A stretch of 64,000 nt of DNA from Lagopus muta. Lineage: Eukaryota > Chordata > Aves > Galliformes > Phasianidae. The stretch covers positions 49,240,972 through 49,304,971 of the forward strand of contig NC_064437.1 in NCBI RefSeq assembly GCF_023343835.1. The letters run 5' to 3'. Made by a program: the position numbers and the translations under genes. Of the stretch, positions 11,701 to 25,274 are shown in pieces; the stretch's first letter is position 1, and each line of letters opens with the position of its first letter. The notes under the pieces were generated by a model. That model was given only the letters and a program-made list of their open reading frames with translations, was not told the origin of the DNA and searched no databases.

Positions 11701-14700
11701 TTCCCTCGTGATAAATGCACAGTATTTGTGCTGAACTTTTGGCTTGTCAATATTATACTTGTCATCAGCCCTAAATTAACTTGAATGCAAACATATGCAT
11801 TCAAGAAATTAACAAGATATAACCGTTGCATGTGACATGTAAATGAAATACTTTGTTTCCTTTCAGAGCTGTTTATGGGCAGAACTTAGACCTAAAATAC
11901 TGTTAATTAATGATTGGCAGATACAAAAGGGCAAATGAATGCTTTTATCATCTGTAAGGTAACAAAAGCAGGGATAGATAAGGCTTGGATACTGATAAAA
12001 TGTGTCAGAAAAGTCCTAAAACTCTACAGGAGAACTACAATTAAAGAAGGGGGGAAAAATTCTTACTACCTGCTCTCTTGCTCCTGATTCCTGCTGACTG
12101 AGAGCTACTGGCCATCTGTTGCTCAGCTTTGAGGTTCTGTATGCAGGTGATGAGGCATGGTTCAGATACCATAATGTTTCTTTGTGCTCATGTACAATTG
12201 ACGGAGTAACAGGAGCTTCATAAACTCTAAAAGCAAGAAAAAAAGTGCTTATCCCAAGGATGCTGGAAGAGAAACACTATTTCTGCATAATAAGATCCTG
12301 TAGTATTCAAAGCATGTGCCCAAGAGCATAATCCAAGTTCCTGGAGGACACAATACTGCCTGTATTCTTCTGGTAAAAGAACTACTATTTTCTCTTTATG
12401 TATTTTTGTTCAGCACATCCTTTCACAAATAGGCTTACATGGCTGACTCTTGAAATAATTAGTATTAATAAATGATAGCATTGCTATTTTTATTGCCACT
12501 GCTTCTAGAAGCCAGATTCATACCAAAGCCCATTGTGGCTATCTCTTTCATCAGTCATGCAGAACATGGCTGAGTTCTGCTTTCAGTTAGAGCCACATAA
12601 ATCTGAAGTACCTACATATTCCCTGCCAGTAACACTTGTGGTGTATGCTGGAGTGACCACTCAGTAGTATTTATTTCTCAGGAACAGAAAGGTGATAATT
12701 CTTCTGTGTGACTAGAGAGGGCAGGTTCCAAATATGTTGCAAGCACAGTTAAAAAGGGAAAATGAAATGAGTAGGAAAATGTTGCACTCACAAAAAAATA
12801 ATTTATAAGATTTCCAGGCTTGAAAGTATATTTCATGTACACATACTGAGAAGATCTGTTTGCAATCAGCTCCTGTGTCATTTACTGCATGAGTACTTGA
12901 TCCAGAGTCTGCTGCATATCATTGAGATGATATGGGGATAGCAATGTAGGATGAGGAAGTGGGTCTAAAAAGATTTAAAACCTTGGAGCCTTCAGGAGCA
13001 TCTTGTCAGACAGCTGCTTGGCTTTGATAGGGGACGCCAGAGCAGCACTGAGAGATGAGGGACATGGCTCGAGACATGGCTAACTTCTCACCTGTTGAGG
13101 TGTTAGGTAGCATCCCAGGGCAGGCAAGGGTTTTCTCTCTTTGGAGGTGGGCACACCTTGATAATATAAATGGGATGTAATGGTGGCTTGGAAGCTGGCC
13201 AGAAATGGGCCAGTGCCTGTGAGGCATGAGGATGCACCTCATGCAGTACTGACACATCTGTGAGACAGGGGATCGAAAGCCAGCACTGGCTTCCTGCTAA
13301 GCCATCACTGCTGGTGTGTTGGTGCATGGTCCCAAGGTCCCTTTTTGACACAGTGCAGGTGCCATGACGCTGTCCAGGAGCCTGTCCAGGTGCTGCGTGA
13401 CATGGAAGAAATCCCTCCAGCCTGCAGAGAAGTCTGCAGCCTTGGCTGAGCCAGGAGGACACACAACAATTTGGTGTTTAATACATACAAATATAGATGC
13501 AATCTGTGTTTATATTAATTACAAATATTACAGGGCTGGAAATATGTGGCTTGATATCAAAATGGAGTGTAGCTAAAGCAGCAGCATTGGAACTATTGCA
13601 CATGGAAGTGTACACCAGCCAGCAAGTAATAGTATAGCAAATGAACAAAGATGTTTGAGGGGAAAAGTTTCCCATGGATTTGCAGGAGTTACAGCTGGAA
13701 AAGACATGATGTTCCCTCTCTTTGCCAATACTTAACAGCTCTGCAGAGTGTTACACACCCACAGCACGTGCACTGTGCTGCAGAGAGCTGGTCAGTAGGA
13801 GCATAGGCCAGAACATCCTCTTTTTGGTAGTATCAGGTGCATTATCGCCATGCATGGAAGGAGGCAAGTGACAGCACAGAGTCTGAGGCTTGATATAGAC
13901 TATAGATGTTATCATTTTCTTCTTTGTTCCTTTTCTTGCTGTTTGTGAGCATTCTGCTGACATGCTACTCATTCCTCATGAGGAACGAGTTAGCCGCAGT
14001 AATTTATAAAGCTTCTTGACTGCTCAGAATGGTGGTGTCTGAGTCACAGGTTGCTGTTTCCATCTTGATCAGAGGCATGAAATGTTTACAAGTGAGGTAT
14101 ACCAGCCTTCCTGAGGACTACTGATTCCTTTATGAAAGTCTAATGATGCCTTTTCCCCCATCTACCAGCCTATTTCAGTCAGTCAACATGTTTGAGAAGG
14201 CCACCTGCAACATCTCCCTCCAAAAAATATCTACAAGAAAACAACAGTGAAATAACGCAGTGCTTTAGGTTATATTCTAATGCTCTCTCTCCCCTGGCTC
14301 AGACCAGGAATGCATGGGAGCAGGAAGGGGGGTGAAGTGATATGTTTTGAGCTCATTTTTCCCGTCTACTGCTGAAAACAATAATCCAAGAGAGAGCCCT
14401 CACTGCTGTTGTTCCCAGCAGGCTGAATGGGACCAGCTCTGTCTTAAACTCAGGCCATGGCTTCTGATAGAGGGAGGCAGCTTGCAAACATGAAGCCAGA
14501 ACAGGACTTCAGTCTCTCAATTGCGCTGGTGGGAAACTAGGTGGAGAAGACAGCATTTTCTTCTGGAAATAGGATTTTAGGGAAGATCAACTGGGTGGAG
14601 AAGTGTATTAGTGCAGCTTAGTGCTCGCAATGCTGTGGTGCCTGGGGCTGCTGAACAGCAGACAACAAAAGTGTGATTTCTGCTGCAGAGACATTGGCAT

Positions 14701-15077
14701 TAAAGCTGCCAGTGGTATGTAAGGGCAAGGATGAGGAAGGTCATGCATTTTTACCATGCAGAGGTCACTGGGAGACTACAAAATTTTCCTGTTTTTTTTC
14801 AAGTCCTCCAGTGGCGTTGATTATGAAGACCTCCCAAAAAGAAACAGCTCAGTCCAATCCACCAGAGAGACTCCTTGGGAAAGAGACCAGAAGGCCTGCG
14901 TAGTTGTCCCTACATGAGCCAGAGCAAAGCAAGGGAGCAGGGAGCTGACATAGAAGAAATCTGGCTCCCCTCCTCTCACCCAGGGTGGCATCCACAGGTG
15001 CTCAGAGTAAGCAAACTCTTTTGGACAAAAAAGTGTTGTTGGGAGAGTCCCTGCTCAGTATAAGGGAACCAAAGTGT
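8726..15077. other. Long gene-free single-copy stretch
   Basis: I find no recognisable gene, LINE tail or SINE in about 6.3 kb. Small local features are a two-copy 10-bp tandem GGGTCAGTCT at 8913-8932, a short (TAAA)n patch at 9065-9082 and a small palindrome ACCCTTA-A-TAAGGGT near 11003. Frames of up to about 119 codons around 13003-13502 (minus) sit in a mildly GC-rich patch, overlap one another in different frames and resemble no family. Confidence 0.55.
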
Positions 15078-15101
15078 TTTAGCAAGCCTTGGCTTGCTAA
15101 A
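15078..15101. repeat. Perfect inverted repeat (11-bp arms, 2-nt loop)
   Basis: TTTAGCAAGCC (15078-15088), TT, then GGCTTGCTAAA (15091-15101): the arms are exact reverse complements. No A/T-run terminator, transposon end or RNA gene surrounds it. It could extrude as a small cruciform or fold as an RNA hairpin, though it is too short for a typical pre-miRNA. Confidence 0.95.
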
Positions 15102-16511
15102 CATAGGCAGATTTCCTGAGAACGAGAAAAGCTACTTGCCTGAGTTAAACAGGTAGCACTGTTTCAAGACCTTGCCTCCAAGCAGAGAGATGATAGATGA
15201 TGAAGTGGGCTTCTGCTAAGAGTTTCTAAGTCATCCATTTCTTCTCCTTTCCTCATATTTTGTGAAATGGATGAATATTTTCAGATTGAAGTCCCTCCTA
15301 TTTATTTTCAAACTAGACGTACCATCTAGAATTAAAATTTATCCTGCCAGCATGGTGGGTTCAAGACAAATAGAATAATTTCAGTTGTATCAAGGTCACA
15401 TCAAAGAATACCTCAGGCTCCCCTAACTAGAGAGCACTGCTTGCATAGTGTACGCTATAGGAACTCAAATGGTGATGAAGGCTCAACATAGAGTAGACTG
15501 AGTAGACCTCCAGCATCTTTGGGTGGTGGGCTGTGATCTGTGGCCAAGTCTTGTATAACAAAGCTCTGGAGCTGAGGTGTTAGGAAATATATACTTAGAA
15601 ATATATTTTGAAGACTCCCTTGACTATAGCAAAATCAACAGTGGCAAGGACTACATGTTGGTTTATTTTATTCCAAAGTTTGTCATTTGCACAGCTTGAC
15701 TGGGGATGGCTATATTTCTCGTACAGTCAAACACTCATTTGTCATATATGTTTATAACAAGCGACACAGCAAGGCTGGAGACAAGGAGCAGCTTTTTTGT
15801 GACTGGAGTACTGCAGTTCCATTCAGAAAGAACTCAGGGAAATTTCTCACTAGATATTTGTGAATTGGGGTGAAATGCTGCAAAATACTGAAGATCCTTT
15901 GCCCCAGAAATAATGACAAGGTGCTGAGATAATCAGTCTCTTAAGGCTTAGCCTGGAAGCATTTCTAGCTTTCCTACTTTATTATGGGAAACATTAGTAA
16001 TTCCAGAATCAGGCTTTGAAACAGCTTGTTTCTGCATTATAGGCTTCCTTATTTTATCTCATCTTGTATCCTTCCTTTATCAGTTATATTCTCCTCACAA
16101 CAGAGTATGCATTTTATTTTGAAGCTTTGTAAAGTGCTCCACTCCAGTAAACACGATCAGTAAACAAACATTCAGCACAGAAAGATTTTTATTCCTATCA
16201 ATTCTGTTACCTATCAATTCTTATGCTGGATTTGGTTTTTTAGTATTTGAATTTGTAAGTTTTTAGTATTACTTCTTCTTACATTGTTGTTTAAAAAAAA
16301 GGGGGGGCAAGGGGTGGGAGGGAAGTAAACATGAGGAGATAAAAGGAAGCAACCTTTGCTCCTTACTCATTTCACACATTCCCTACCCTTCTTCTCCTAA
16401 CCCCAGCAATTCCAGCTCAGAAAAGGAGGAGACAAAAATAGTTAAAAGGATATGGAGGGAGGCCTGAATACTGGTAATTTCTCTCTTCTCCATTTCCTTT
16501 ACCTATGGGGG
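15102..16511. other. No gene recognised
   Basis: AT-rich unique sequence. A G run after an A run (about 16303-16320) and a purine-rich patch continue into the poly-A below. A weak resemblance to a SINE 3' end at about 16115-16150 ('gctttgtaaagtgctcc') is too short to call. Confidence 0.5.
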
Positions 16512-16533
16512 AAAAAAAAAAAAAAAAAAAAAA
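16512..16533. repeat. Poly-A tract (22 A)
   Basis: Twenty-two uninterrupted A residues are flanked by GGGGG on the left and GGAGAGG on the right. No retroposed body is recognisable on either side, so a retrotransposed origin is not supported. Confidence 0.95.
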
Positions 16534-19500
16534 GGAGAGGAATATGAGATTTTGTCCCTTTCCTCCACTCCCCAGCCCCCAAAGACCACAGAAGTTTAAA
16601 AACAAAGTGAAAATCAAAACCTGGGACTGAGAATCAATAGAATTATTTGAATTATTTTCCTTCACATATTTTTTGGCAGAAAAATGTATGACTTGGCAGG
16701 AAAAAAACTCTGCCTTGTTTCATTTATTGGTCAGGTCTATTCATTAGCAACATGTTACGAGTTAGGCACTGCTTGTGTAGACCAGATTATGTCCATGCTG
16801 GTAAACTAGACCCCTTCCAACTAAATCTCTCAGGAATGTCCAGATTTTAACCTAAAACAACAGGACTTTCTACTCAAAGAAAGGGCTCCTGGGTGAGGCA
16901 GATGTCAGTGTGAAGGCAAATGTGTTCAGAGAAGGAGAGATCATAAGTCCCCTCTCTGCTGCAGATTTCCCTGACTCTCAGAGTGTCTTAAAAGTGGGAC
17001 CACACTACTTCTGGTTCCCAACATTAACTGTAGCATTGCTCTCTCTATGCCACTGAGCAGCCCTTTAAGCCTTTCTTTTCCAATTCCATCCACTGTAAAA
17101 GGGTGACAGAGAGGACTGCTAGCCCTGCTGGCACAAGTCTAAATGTGTGCACAGTTTGACGAAAAAACAAGGTATGAATGCTGACTGATGTCAGAGAAGG
17201 AAATGGTGCAGGTTAGGACACCATCTACAGCTGCTGTATTTACTGCTATAGGGGACAGGGAGCTGGGCTGTTGATTTTTTTTCTGCTCACTGGCATGCCA
17301 TAAAGAATGAAAGTAATTTTGAAATACATCAGAGATACGCTGGCATCAGTAGATGCAACACATATCAAAGCCAGTATCTCACTGTTTAGCTAGTTACATC
17401 ACATTCCACTCTGTTTCAGCTAGCTTTCCAGGAAAATTGGTTTCTGGTTTTAAGGATGAGGATTAGCAGCAGAAGATTTAAGGCTTAAAATAGAGTATGT
17501 ATTTTAGATTTATTTAAGGGCCTTTGACTTCTAAACACTTTGCTTTAATATATCTCTTTCTAGGCTGACATGGCTTTCATTTTTCATCACTGCTTTACAT
17601 TCCAGTGTTCAAATGGTTTATGCAGGGGAAACCTGAGGTTTTAAAAATCTGAAATTCTTTGCTGCTGTTCAAGCAGTGCTTTCTCTTATTCTCTGCCTGT
17701 AGCATGTTCTCAGCAGAGAGAAAAGTAATTCGGAACAATTCAGTACCCAAACTACCCAGTAATGGCTTAATCCTGATTATGCACAGCCATTTGTGAGGAC
17801 TGACTTCCAGATGTTTGTGTACTTTTCTTTTTTTCTTTTCCTTTTTAAATGTGAATGTTACTCACTTCTTTGGACTTGGTGCTAAGAAAGAAAGAAATCT
17901 CTGAAATTCCCTGGGTAGCAGCACTGATGAAACTTCAGTTTAGCTAAGTCAAAAAGCCTCTCTGAAGTTTTTAATATTTGCTGCATACATCCAATTCAAA
18001 CTGCAGCAATGGAAAATTTTCTGTCCTAAATCCTGCCCTGGGGGGAATTTGTATTTGAAGAGAAGCATGTTCAGCCTTCTCTTCTCCTTGGACTCTCTCT
18101 AGAGGTTGCTAGGTATAGCAAGGTCAGAGCTCTAGGATCTGGTTTGGATCCAGCCAACTTTGACCTTCTGAAGGCAGTGGCTATATCACCAGCCAAGGTT
18201 TTGTGGTTAAAGGTCAGTTCAGATTATTTCTTAAGTTCCAAAGAATTTGAGGGGGGAAAAATAATGGGGAGGAAGCAAAGACTGTGTTTCAAAGCCAAAA
18301 ATGGATTTGGTAGAAAATGTTTTGTGTATACCAGATTTTAGATTCCACATCTTCTAGTCAACTGTCCAAGTCACGCAGTCCTCGTAACAGGCCTTCCCTG
18401 TAAAACAGCTCTTTCTGGCCCAGTTGATGGAGGCTGGCTTTTGAGATGCGAGCTGCTCTCCTGAGTCTGTTTCCAACAAAAAGAGTCAGTTTTAATTGAA
18501 TTTTGGTGCTATCTTTGCACATATTATTCTAATCAGCCTGCTGGGAGGGTTCTGTATGTGGAGCAACCAAGAGGTTCCCACTGAGGCTCTGCAGTGTGGA
18601 TCCAAGGGATAAACTGGAGTTCATGTAGCTGACTTGCAAGTAAGCTCACTAATAAAATTTAACTCTTAAAGAAGATGACTTGGTCCTGACAACCCTGATT
18701 GCCTTGGCACAACATTGTGGAAATACAATTATAGAATTGGACTGCTTTCAATTTATTCCAGATAGAGAGAGAAAAAGTGTTTTTTTAATTAAAAATAAAT
18801 AAGTAAAGCCAACTTTGAGAGCTTCTTGCCAGATTATTGTTTAGTTCAGTGTTATATTTTCATCTGCATCACGTTGAACCCAAATACATAGATCAGCAGA
18901 TTCCATCCCCTCCAGCAGGTAAAGATGGATGAACTCATGAGCAGGCCTGATGGGTTCCAGTGCATGCAGCCTGTAAGGATTGTCCCATGGACTGCCCAAG
19001 CTTTCCAAAAGATGCTTGCAGAGGCGGTTTTCAGCACAGTAGCTCACGAAAGCTTCATAAGAACTTTCTTTTGATTATAAGACAGTTATACAGTGAAAAA
19101 AAAATAAGGGACCTTTGATTGTGCCATACAAGAAGGCCTCTACCTGTCCCTTTGCACCTGCTAGGCAGCAGTACTGGGCAGCTTGGATGGCAGGGCTGGT
19201 CAGTGCACCATTGGAACACCAACGGTGATGTTGTTTGTACAAGGCCCATCTCTGCTCTGAAGGGCTATGTAATAATAACACCTTGCCTCAGCTCCTGCCA
19301 GCAATGCTCTCCCTCACAGCGTGTATCAGGTGTTAATTACTGCTCTTGCACTGCTTGTGAAGATCATTGACCACACTGGGGAAAAAATGCCAAATATTAT
19401 TCCAGCCTCAGTGCGGGTGGCTGGGCCGAGTTTCCCAGCAGAGCCACGACTGTAGGCAGAAGGTGGGTTTGGGGGGGAGCAAAGCAAATCAAGGAAAACA

Positions 19501-20361
19501 AAACTGGAGGCGCTTTCAAGCAGCTGAATAAAGACACACAACAGCACAGAAATACCACTGAATTAATGCAACCTGAGCCCAGAGCTAACTACAACGATGC
19601 ATCATATTCATCACCCAGGAGAAAGAGCTCAGCAGAGAGCCCAGGGGACAGCATGGGCAGTGTGGATAATTGTTGAAGCCTGCTGGCAGATGGAAAACAT
19701 CTGTTTTATATTTGAGTTAAGAAGATATATTTAACTCCATTACCCAGATTTGTACCTATCATTTACTTATTCAGATTTATTAGCATAGGCTCGTGACAAT
19801 GAGGTTATATAAAGCTGAGACATCTTTGTGTGCTGGGAGTTACGAAAATTTGCTTTTAAAGGCAGCAAAATTACAACAAGCACCTGCAGATTTCAGGGCT
19901 GTGAACATTATGTATGCACTTGTGAGTCTGAATGCCATCACACGCTGCTGTAAGCAGGGTACGTGTGCCTCTGCAGGGCGTCCTGACAGGGAGGTGTGCG
20001 TGTGTGCTCAGCAGTAGATGTGGATGTGTTAAGGTAGCTCTACATGCCTGCCTGTGATGATATGCTTCCCAGGGTTTCCCAAGCTGGCTGCACAGCCTTA
20101 GTCAATGAAAAATTCAGCAGCTGCTGATCTAGTGCAGGCGCATGGGCGCATAAGGCTCAAGCCCTCCAAAGCACTGAGCTTGCTCACCATGGGATGGGTA
20201 GGCAAAAGAAAATCTCCCCAGTTTCACTCAGCAGGCTTCAATTATCCTGACAAGTTGATCACATGAAAAACTTCATAGTGGGTAATGTAGCTTCAGTGTA
20301 CTAATACACTCCAGAAGAACTACAAGAACAACACCTCATGAGTCCAGTGAGTAGAGGGGGC
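16534..20361. other. No gene recognised
   Basis: Mostly unique AT-rich sequence. The part at about 19690-19930 is repeat-free and looks evenly mixed, as conserved non-coding DNA often does ('attacccagatttgtacct', 'attcagatttattagcat'), but no coding frame crosses it. No LINE or SINE ends were found. Confidence 0.5.
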
Positions 20362-20378
20362 TTTTTTTTTTTTTTTTT
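20362..20378. repeat. Poly-T tract (17 T)
   Basis: A homopolymer between GGGGGC and CCTCC, with no associated element recognised. Confidence 0.95.
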
Positions 20379-20461
20379 CCTCCAACACAGTGCATGTCTC
20401 TATCTACCTTTCTGCTCCTCTTTACAGCCTTGTGTCCCTTACAGAATCAATCTTCATCAAT

Positions 20462-20590
20462 ATAGAATCATAGAAATATTAAGACTAGAAAAAAAAAACA
20501 GGACATCTAGTCCAATTATCAACCCATCACTACCATGCTCACTAAACTATGTCCCTCAGTGCCACATTTAACTATTAATGGCGATATCTC
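20462..20590 (-). mobile_element. CR1 3' fragment
   Basis: ATAGAATCATAGAAATATTAAG is followed by an A-rich variant of the 'ggttggaaaagacc' segment, then 'atctagtccaattatcaacccatc', 'accatgctcactaaac' and 'tgtccctcagtgccac'. This is the reverse-complement CR1 type that carries the 'catgcccactaaaccatgtccctcagtgcc' block, a different subfamily from the copy at 3866. Similarity is lost soon after 20585. Confidence 0.9.
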
Positions 20591-22249
20591 CATGTCCTTT
20601 GCTTCGTCCACCCCTATAGCCTATCTTTGCCCCGCTTCGCTCTTTCAGCCTTCCTACTTTTTAGTCTCATCTCTATTTTCTGCCCCTATTCCTACTGCAG
20701 CATCTTTACATCCATCTCCAGATACTCGCCATTCACACTGGAGACTTGAGATGTATGTTGGCACTTGCAAGCACACAATGCCCTTGAAAAGCAGAACCAA
20801 CCCTTCTCAAACCTGATGTCCAAGCCAAGGAGAAACTTCATAAATGGGACTGAAGGTCATTTGCTGAAGTTGACCTGACTTGACAACACTGGGACTTTTA
20901 TTCACAAATTCAGGACACCAAACTGCACAGCCTGACCTGTGAGGCTATTCTTCCCTGATCTGCCTTCAGCCTCTTGCTTGAAAGCATTCAGTATAGGAGC
21001 AAGGGCACTGCCAGGTTTCTTAGGTGATAACCCGTGCTGTTGCAATGAAAACAAATAGGCCATAAACTGCTTCTAGGCTGAAATTATTATTTAACATGGT
21101 ACCGAGAATTCCCATGAAGAGTGAAGACATAAAACACTGGTGCAACTGATTTGTGAGAAGCTGCCCACTCTAGTTAATCCATGAGAATCTGCCAGCTCCT
21201 GGCAGGTGTAAGCCTTTATTTAGCATCACTCAACCTTAATTGTTTAATTTAAATGAAAATGGGGACTTTTTTCTTTTCAATTGCATTTAATTCCTCCAAG
21301 ATATTAGCTATAATTCATCATATTTATGACTTCTGAAATTAACTTCCCTCCCATAGAGTTCAATAAATAACTTCTTGGATACCTCATTCACAGCGTTAAC
21401 AACACCTTCTTCCCTGTATTTGTCACTCCATAGAATGAAACCATATGAGGTGGTTAGGACTTACATGGTCACCTCTGGCAGGCTTTTTATATTTACTTGG
21501 TTTGCATGATATAAATCAGAGCTGGGACGTTCTCCAAGAACAAGCTATTTGTTATCTTGCTACATGTGTAGTTCTGGGTCAAAATTTGATAAGGTGTTTT
21601 TAGCATTATTGCAAGGCGCAGGTAAGGTTTACATTTACCCTGTGCCAGCCCTCACGTTTTAACTGCAGAATACTTGTATACCTTATAGTTCATTTTATTA
21701 TAACTGTTCATTGGAAATTTGATAATTCTCCCAGCTCAGAAGTACCGTAAGTAATTGCAAATCACATAGCTTTCTTCCAGGACAATTCCACTTAACTAAA
21801 TATTCCAGAAACATCTGTGGGACCAATATATGTGAGACTGTGCTTTAGTGCCATGATCTGAAGTCACACTAATAATATAGCTTCTTTAGAAAAAAAAAAT
21901 GACACTCTTAAAGTCTGTAGGAAATCTAATTGCTTGCACAGGGAGGCTTCTATAGGATCAGACTTTAACTTCGCATAAGCCTTTCAGGCATGAGGGGACA
22001 CAAGTGCATGTGGATATTTCAAAATATCATACTAGATTGCTCTAGCTTAATTTCTAGCTGAGAACACTGGCTTCCATGAGAAGAATATTTATGGTGGATA
22101 AATTATACTACTTCTAAAAGTATCAATATGTGCTTAACCTATGTAAGTACCTTTATAATCAATGAACATACAGATGTTATAATTATGAAATATACCAGAG
22201 AGTTTGGCTAAGCAGCTTTTTATACCAAAAGAGAATAGATAGGATGCTT
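20591..22249. other. No gene; possible conserved non-coding block inside
   Basis: Pyrimidine-rich near 20590-20720, then unique AT-rich DNA. The segment at about 21170-21420 has runs such as 'taattgtttaatttaaatg' and 'gatattagctataattc' with no repeat match. It is a candidate conserved non-coding element on composition alone. No coding frame is convincing. Confidence 0.35.
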
Positions 22250-22465
22250 ACCTGTGTCCTGGACTCACTGCAAAATTCCAAAGGAGGGATCTCCAGAAAG
22301 AGATCCTTCCCCCCTGGTAGTCAGCTCTTAAATGGGTCTAATAGAGGTGGATCCAGGCTCCACCCCTTCTCACAGGTGAATTGCCTTCACCTCAGGTGAT
22401 CAATCAGAGGTTCAGGCCATGATTCAGCAGTTCCCATACAGTACCATATCTGGGCCATGCTTTGG
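22250..22465. repeat. LTR-like dispersed repeat, copy A
   Basis: This segment shares an ordered set of blocks with 44740-44975: a purine-rich 'agagatccttcccc...tagtcagctc' segment, GTGGATCCA, 'ctc(a)caggtga', and a well-matched block at 22401-22443 with the order CAATC...GTTCA...ATTCAGCAGTTCCC...TACAGT. The 'ggatccaggctccacccctt...caggtgaattgcc' wording recalls solo LTRs of chicken endogenous retroviruses. I cannot name the family, define TG...CA ends or see a target-site duplication, and no internal retroviral coding sequence adjoins it. Confidence 0.5.
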
Positions 22466-24834
22466 TCAGTGTAAAACTGCATTAGACGTAGCCCTGAAAC
22501 AGGTTTTTTGTGACTTTATAAATTCAAGCCAATAGAAATGTAGTGACTGTATGATTTAGGAACTTGACATTGTGAGTGGCAGCTGTGCACTGAATTATGG
22601 TGGATAGATGTCCTAGTAACTGTAAGCACCTAACCAAGAGTACTCAAGATCCAAGACCTGATCACACAACGTACACACGTGCAAACACGAAAAACGGCGT
22701 GGAGTTTATTGAAATGACTCCTGACTCACACCTGCATGATAGTTTGTTGATTTTGTCCCTGGAAATAAATACTTGCTGAAAGTTTAAAAAGCCAAACACA
22801 TTAAAATCATTCTATGCATAACATCAGCGCTCAGAGATCAGCATCCCAAAGGAGAATAGTGCCTTCTCAGAAAAGGAAGCACACATGAACATAAGGCCAT
22901 GTGAGAACGCATGCTAATTCCTAAAAAAGACTTAAAAGCCACTGAAATATCTAAGTTCAATAAAATAGAAGGTGAATACTTACTATTCAGGATTTTTGGA
23001 TCCTGAATCCTTAAGACATCCTTAAAACAGATTCTCCACAGATTGATCCATGGGGCCTAAATATTCATTTTAAAAATCTGATTTAAACAAGGTCTTCTCC
23101 TGGATTTTCCCAGAGAGAATTAATGACAAAACTCTTCTTTTTAGTGCCAATACGATATATGATGACACATCAAAGAAAAAATGAGCTATATTTTGTCCAA
23201 AAATTGACATTTATACCACTACTTTCTCAGTTTTTCATTACAAATCTGCTGGTTTTACTCTATATGCTGTCATGAACGTATTAACCTGTCTTGTGGAACA
23301 GATAATCTCTACCACACAGAACATCTGAATATTTTCCTGTCAGGATTTAGCTCTCAAAATCCGCTCTGAGTTCAAGGTCTGCATCTGAAGTAAATGGAAG
23401 CAAAACTCCAGTATCTCTTAGGTTTGGTCTTTCAGCTGTGGAAGAGGTTATCTGATTTCTTCTTCACACAACAAAGATCTTTCCCTCCCTAGCAGAAATA
23501 CTCTTAGACACTTCTCATTTTTTTTTGCCTTCAGTTTCACTTCATAATAATTTAGTCATTATCTCTGGAGGAAAATCCTTGAAGTTCTCCCTGTCCTTGA
23601 TTATCTTTGATATGCCGATGTCTCCCTTCCTATCCCATATTCCTGCTTCTGCTCTGGACTGCTCAGTGCTTTGATTCCCTGATAGGAACCATCACAGCAC
23701 ATGTCACTGATCAAAAGTGGTGAGAGGAGAAGAAAGCAAAAAAGAAAGAAAATACCTAGAAGGAGTTTGGTTTGGCAAACTATTCAAAGACTCATATCTG
23801 ATCAGTCATAACCTCCTCTCTGTCACTGATGTGTTTCAGCAGAATTTACATTCAAATGGTGTTAAATGAAGGCTTTTATCTCTGCTGCCCAACCCCTTGA
23901 GAACGTCCTTTTCTGCCACTTTCACCTCATTCTACTCGTACAGAAACACAAGAAGAGATCAAAACCGCCATGCTTGACAGCTCTGTTTTAACTCTGTGTA
24001 TAAAACCCCCTTTTTTTAGACAGAATTGTTAATTGATGGGCTGTATGGGCAAAGCCGTGACAGGCACAATAAGAAGAGAAATATCACTACAAGGAAAACA
24101 TAGGTCACTGCAAAGGATTATGTTTTATGGCAAAGAGGTTGACGCTGTGAAACATTTGTTATACTTTATGGAGAAGAGGCTGGAGTTGAGAAATATTTAT
24201 TAATGTGGAGTTACAAAAAACTATCCCTAACAATAATTCAAGGATTGCCTGATGGGGTGTGGGTTTGGTTAGGAAAGGGATTCTGTCCTCCTGTGAACTG
24301 AGCAGATCATCATCTCTCACCTACAAATTAGCCCATTCCCATGATAATCCATGTGCAAGCTGACACATGGATGCTGCTGGTCCCAGTGGGACCTGGGTCA
24401 GGCCCCCTCACTGTACAGTTCCAGATTTGACACAGCACCAGAAATCCATAAGCATGTGGTAATTAATGATGTGTACTAATGATGTAAACAAACCAGAAAG
24501 AGTGGGTGTCTTGAGGAGAGGGGGAGGTGTTAATGTGAAAATTAAGTCCTAAGTATTTATGTGGTTTTTCATTGCTTTTACAGCCCCCCTAGACCTAGGA
24601 AGAACTGAATTTTATATCTGCTTAATCTCAGTAGCTCCCCAGGAAACCAAACAGAGGAAATTCAGTTAAGTCCTTATTCTTAGATGGAGATTTTTCTTCC
24701 CTTTGCAATATTTAGTTATTTCTCAGATCTTAGGAAATGTGATCCTTGTCTGCAGTGATAAGATGCACCTAGTTATCAATTATGTTTTGCTTTCTTGGTA
24801 TTTACCAACTGTGTTCTATGGTACGGATGGGTAT
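22466..24834. other. No gene recognised
   Basis: Unique AT-rich DNA. Short frames only (none above about 60 codons on the plus strand) and no repeat tails. Confidence 0.55.
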
Positions 24835-25156
24835 TGTGGGAGGCTGTAAGAAAGAAGGTCAGAGACTCTGTAGATGCATCTGTTGGGAATGGGACAAGGG
24901 GAAATAGTTTCAAACTAAAAGAGGGGAGGATTAACTTGGATCTAAGGAGAATGTTTATTGCAATAAGGATGGTGAGGCACTGAAAGAGGTTGTGCAGAGA
25001 AGTGGAGGATACTCTGTCCCTGGAGATATCCAAGGTCAGGCTGGATGGAGCTCTGAGCAGCATGATCTCAGTGTAGGTGTCCCTGCTCATTGCAGGGCAG
25101 TTGGACTAGATGGTCTTTAAGGGTCCTTTCCAGCTCAAATGATTCTATGATTCCAC
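24835..25156 (+). mobile_element. CR1 LINE 3' fragment, sense orientation
   Basis: Reads forward: 'gtcagagactctgtagatgc', 'ggacaaggggaaatagtttc', 'aactaaaagaggggagga', 'tggatctaaggag', 'cctggagatatccaaggtca', 'ggctggatggagctctgagc', 'ttggactagatggtctttaa', then ATTCTATGATTCC. The translation shows GNSFKLKEGRINLDLR and VRH, the CR1 C-terminal block, broken by stops. The complete tail shows a normal 3' end, and the 5' end is truncated as is usual for CR1. Confidence 0.93.
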
Positions 25157-25274
25157 AGTCTAAAGGAGCCTATGATTTTTATTGGTCTGCATCCCTCTGG
25201 TCTTTGTCCCCATCTTTCTGATATCAAAATACCTTGAAAGATTTAGATGACTGCACTGCTTGAAGATAGTGGGA

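Noticed and set aside
13003..13502. Cluster of overlapping minus-strand frames in a GC-richer patch
   Set aside because: Mutually overlapping in different frames with no domain; explained by fewer AT-rich stop codons locally.
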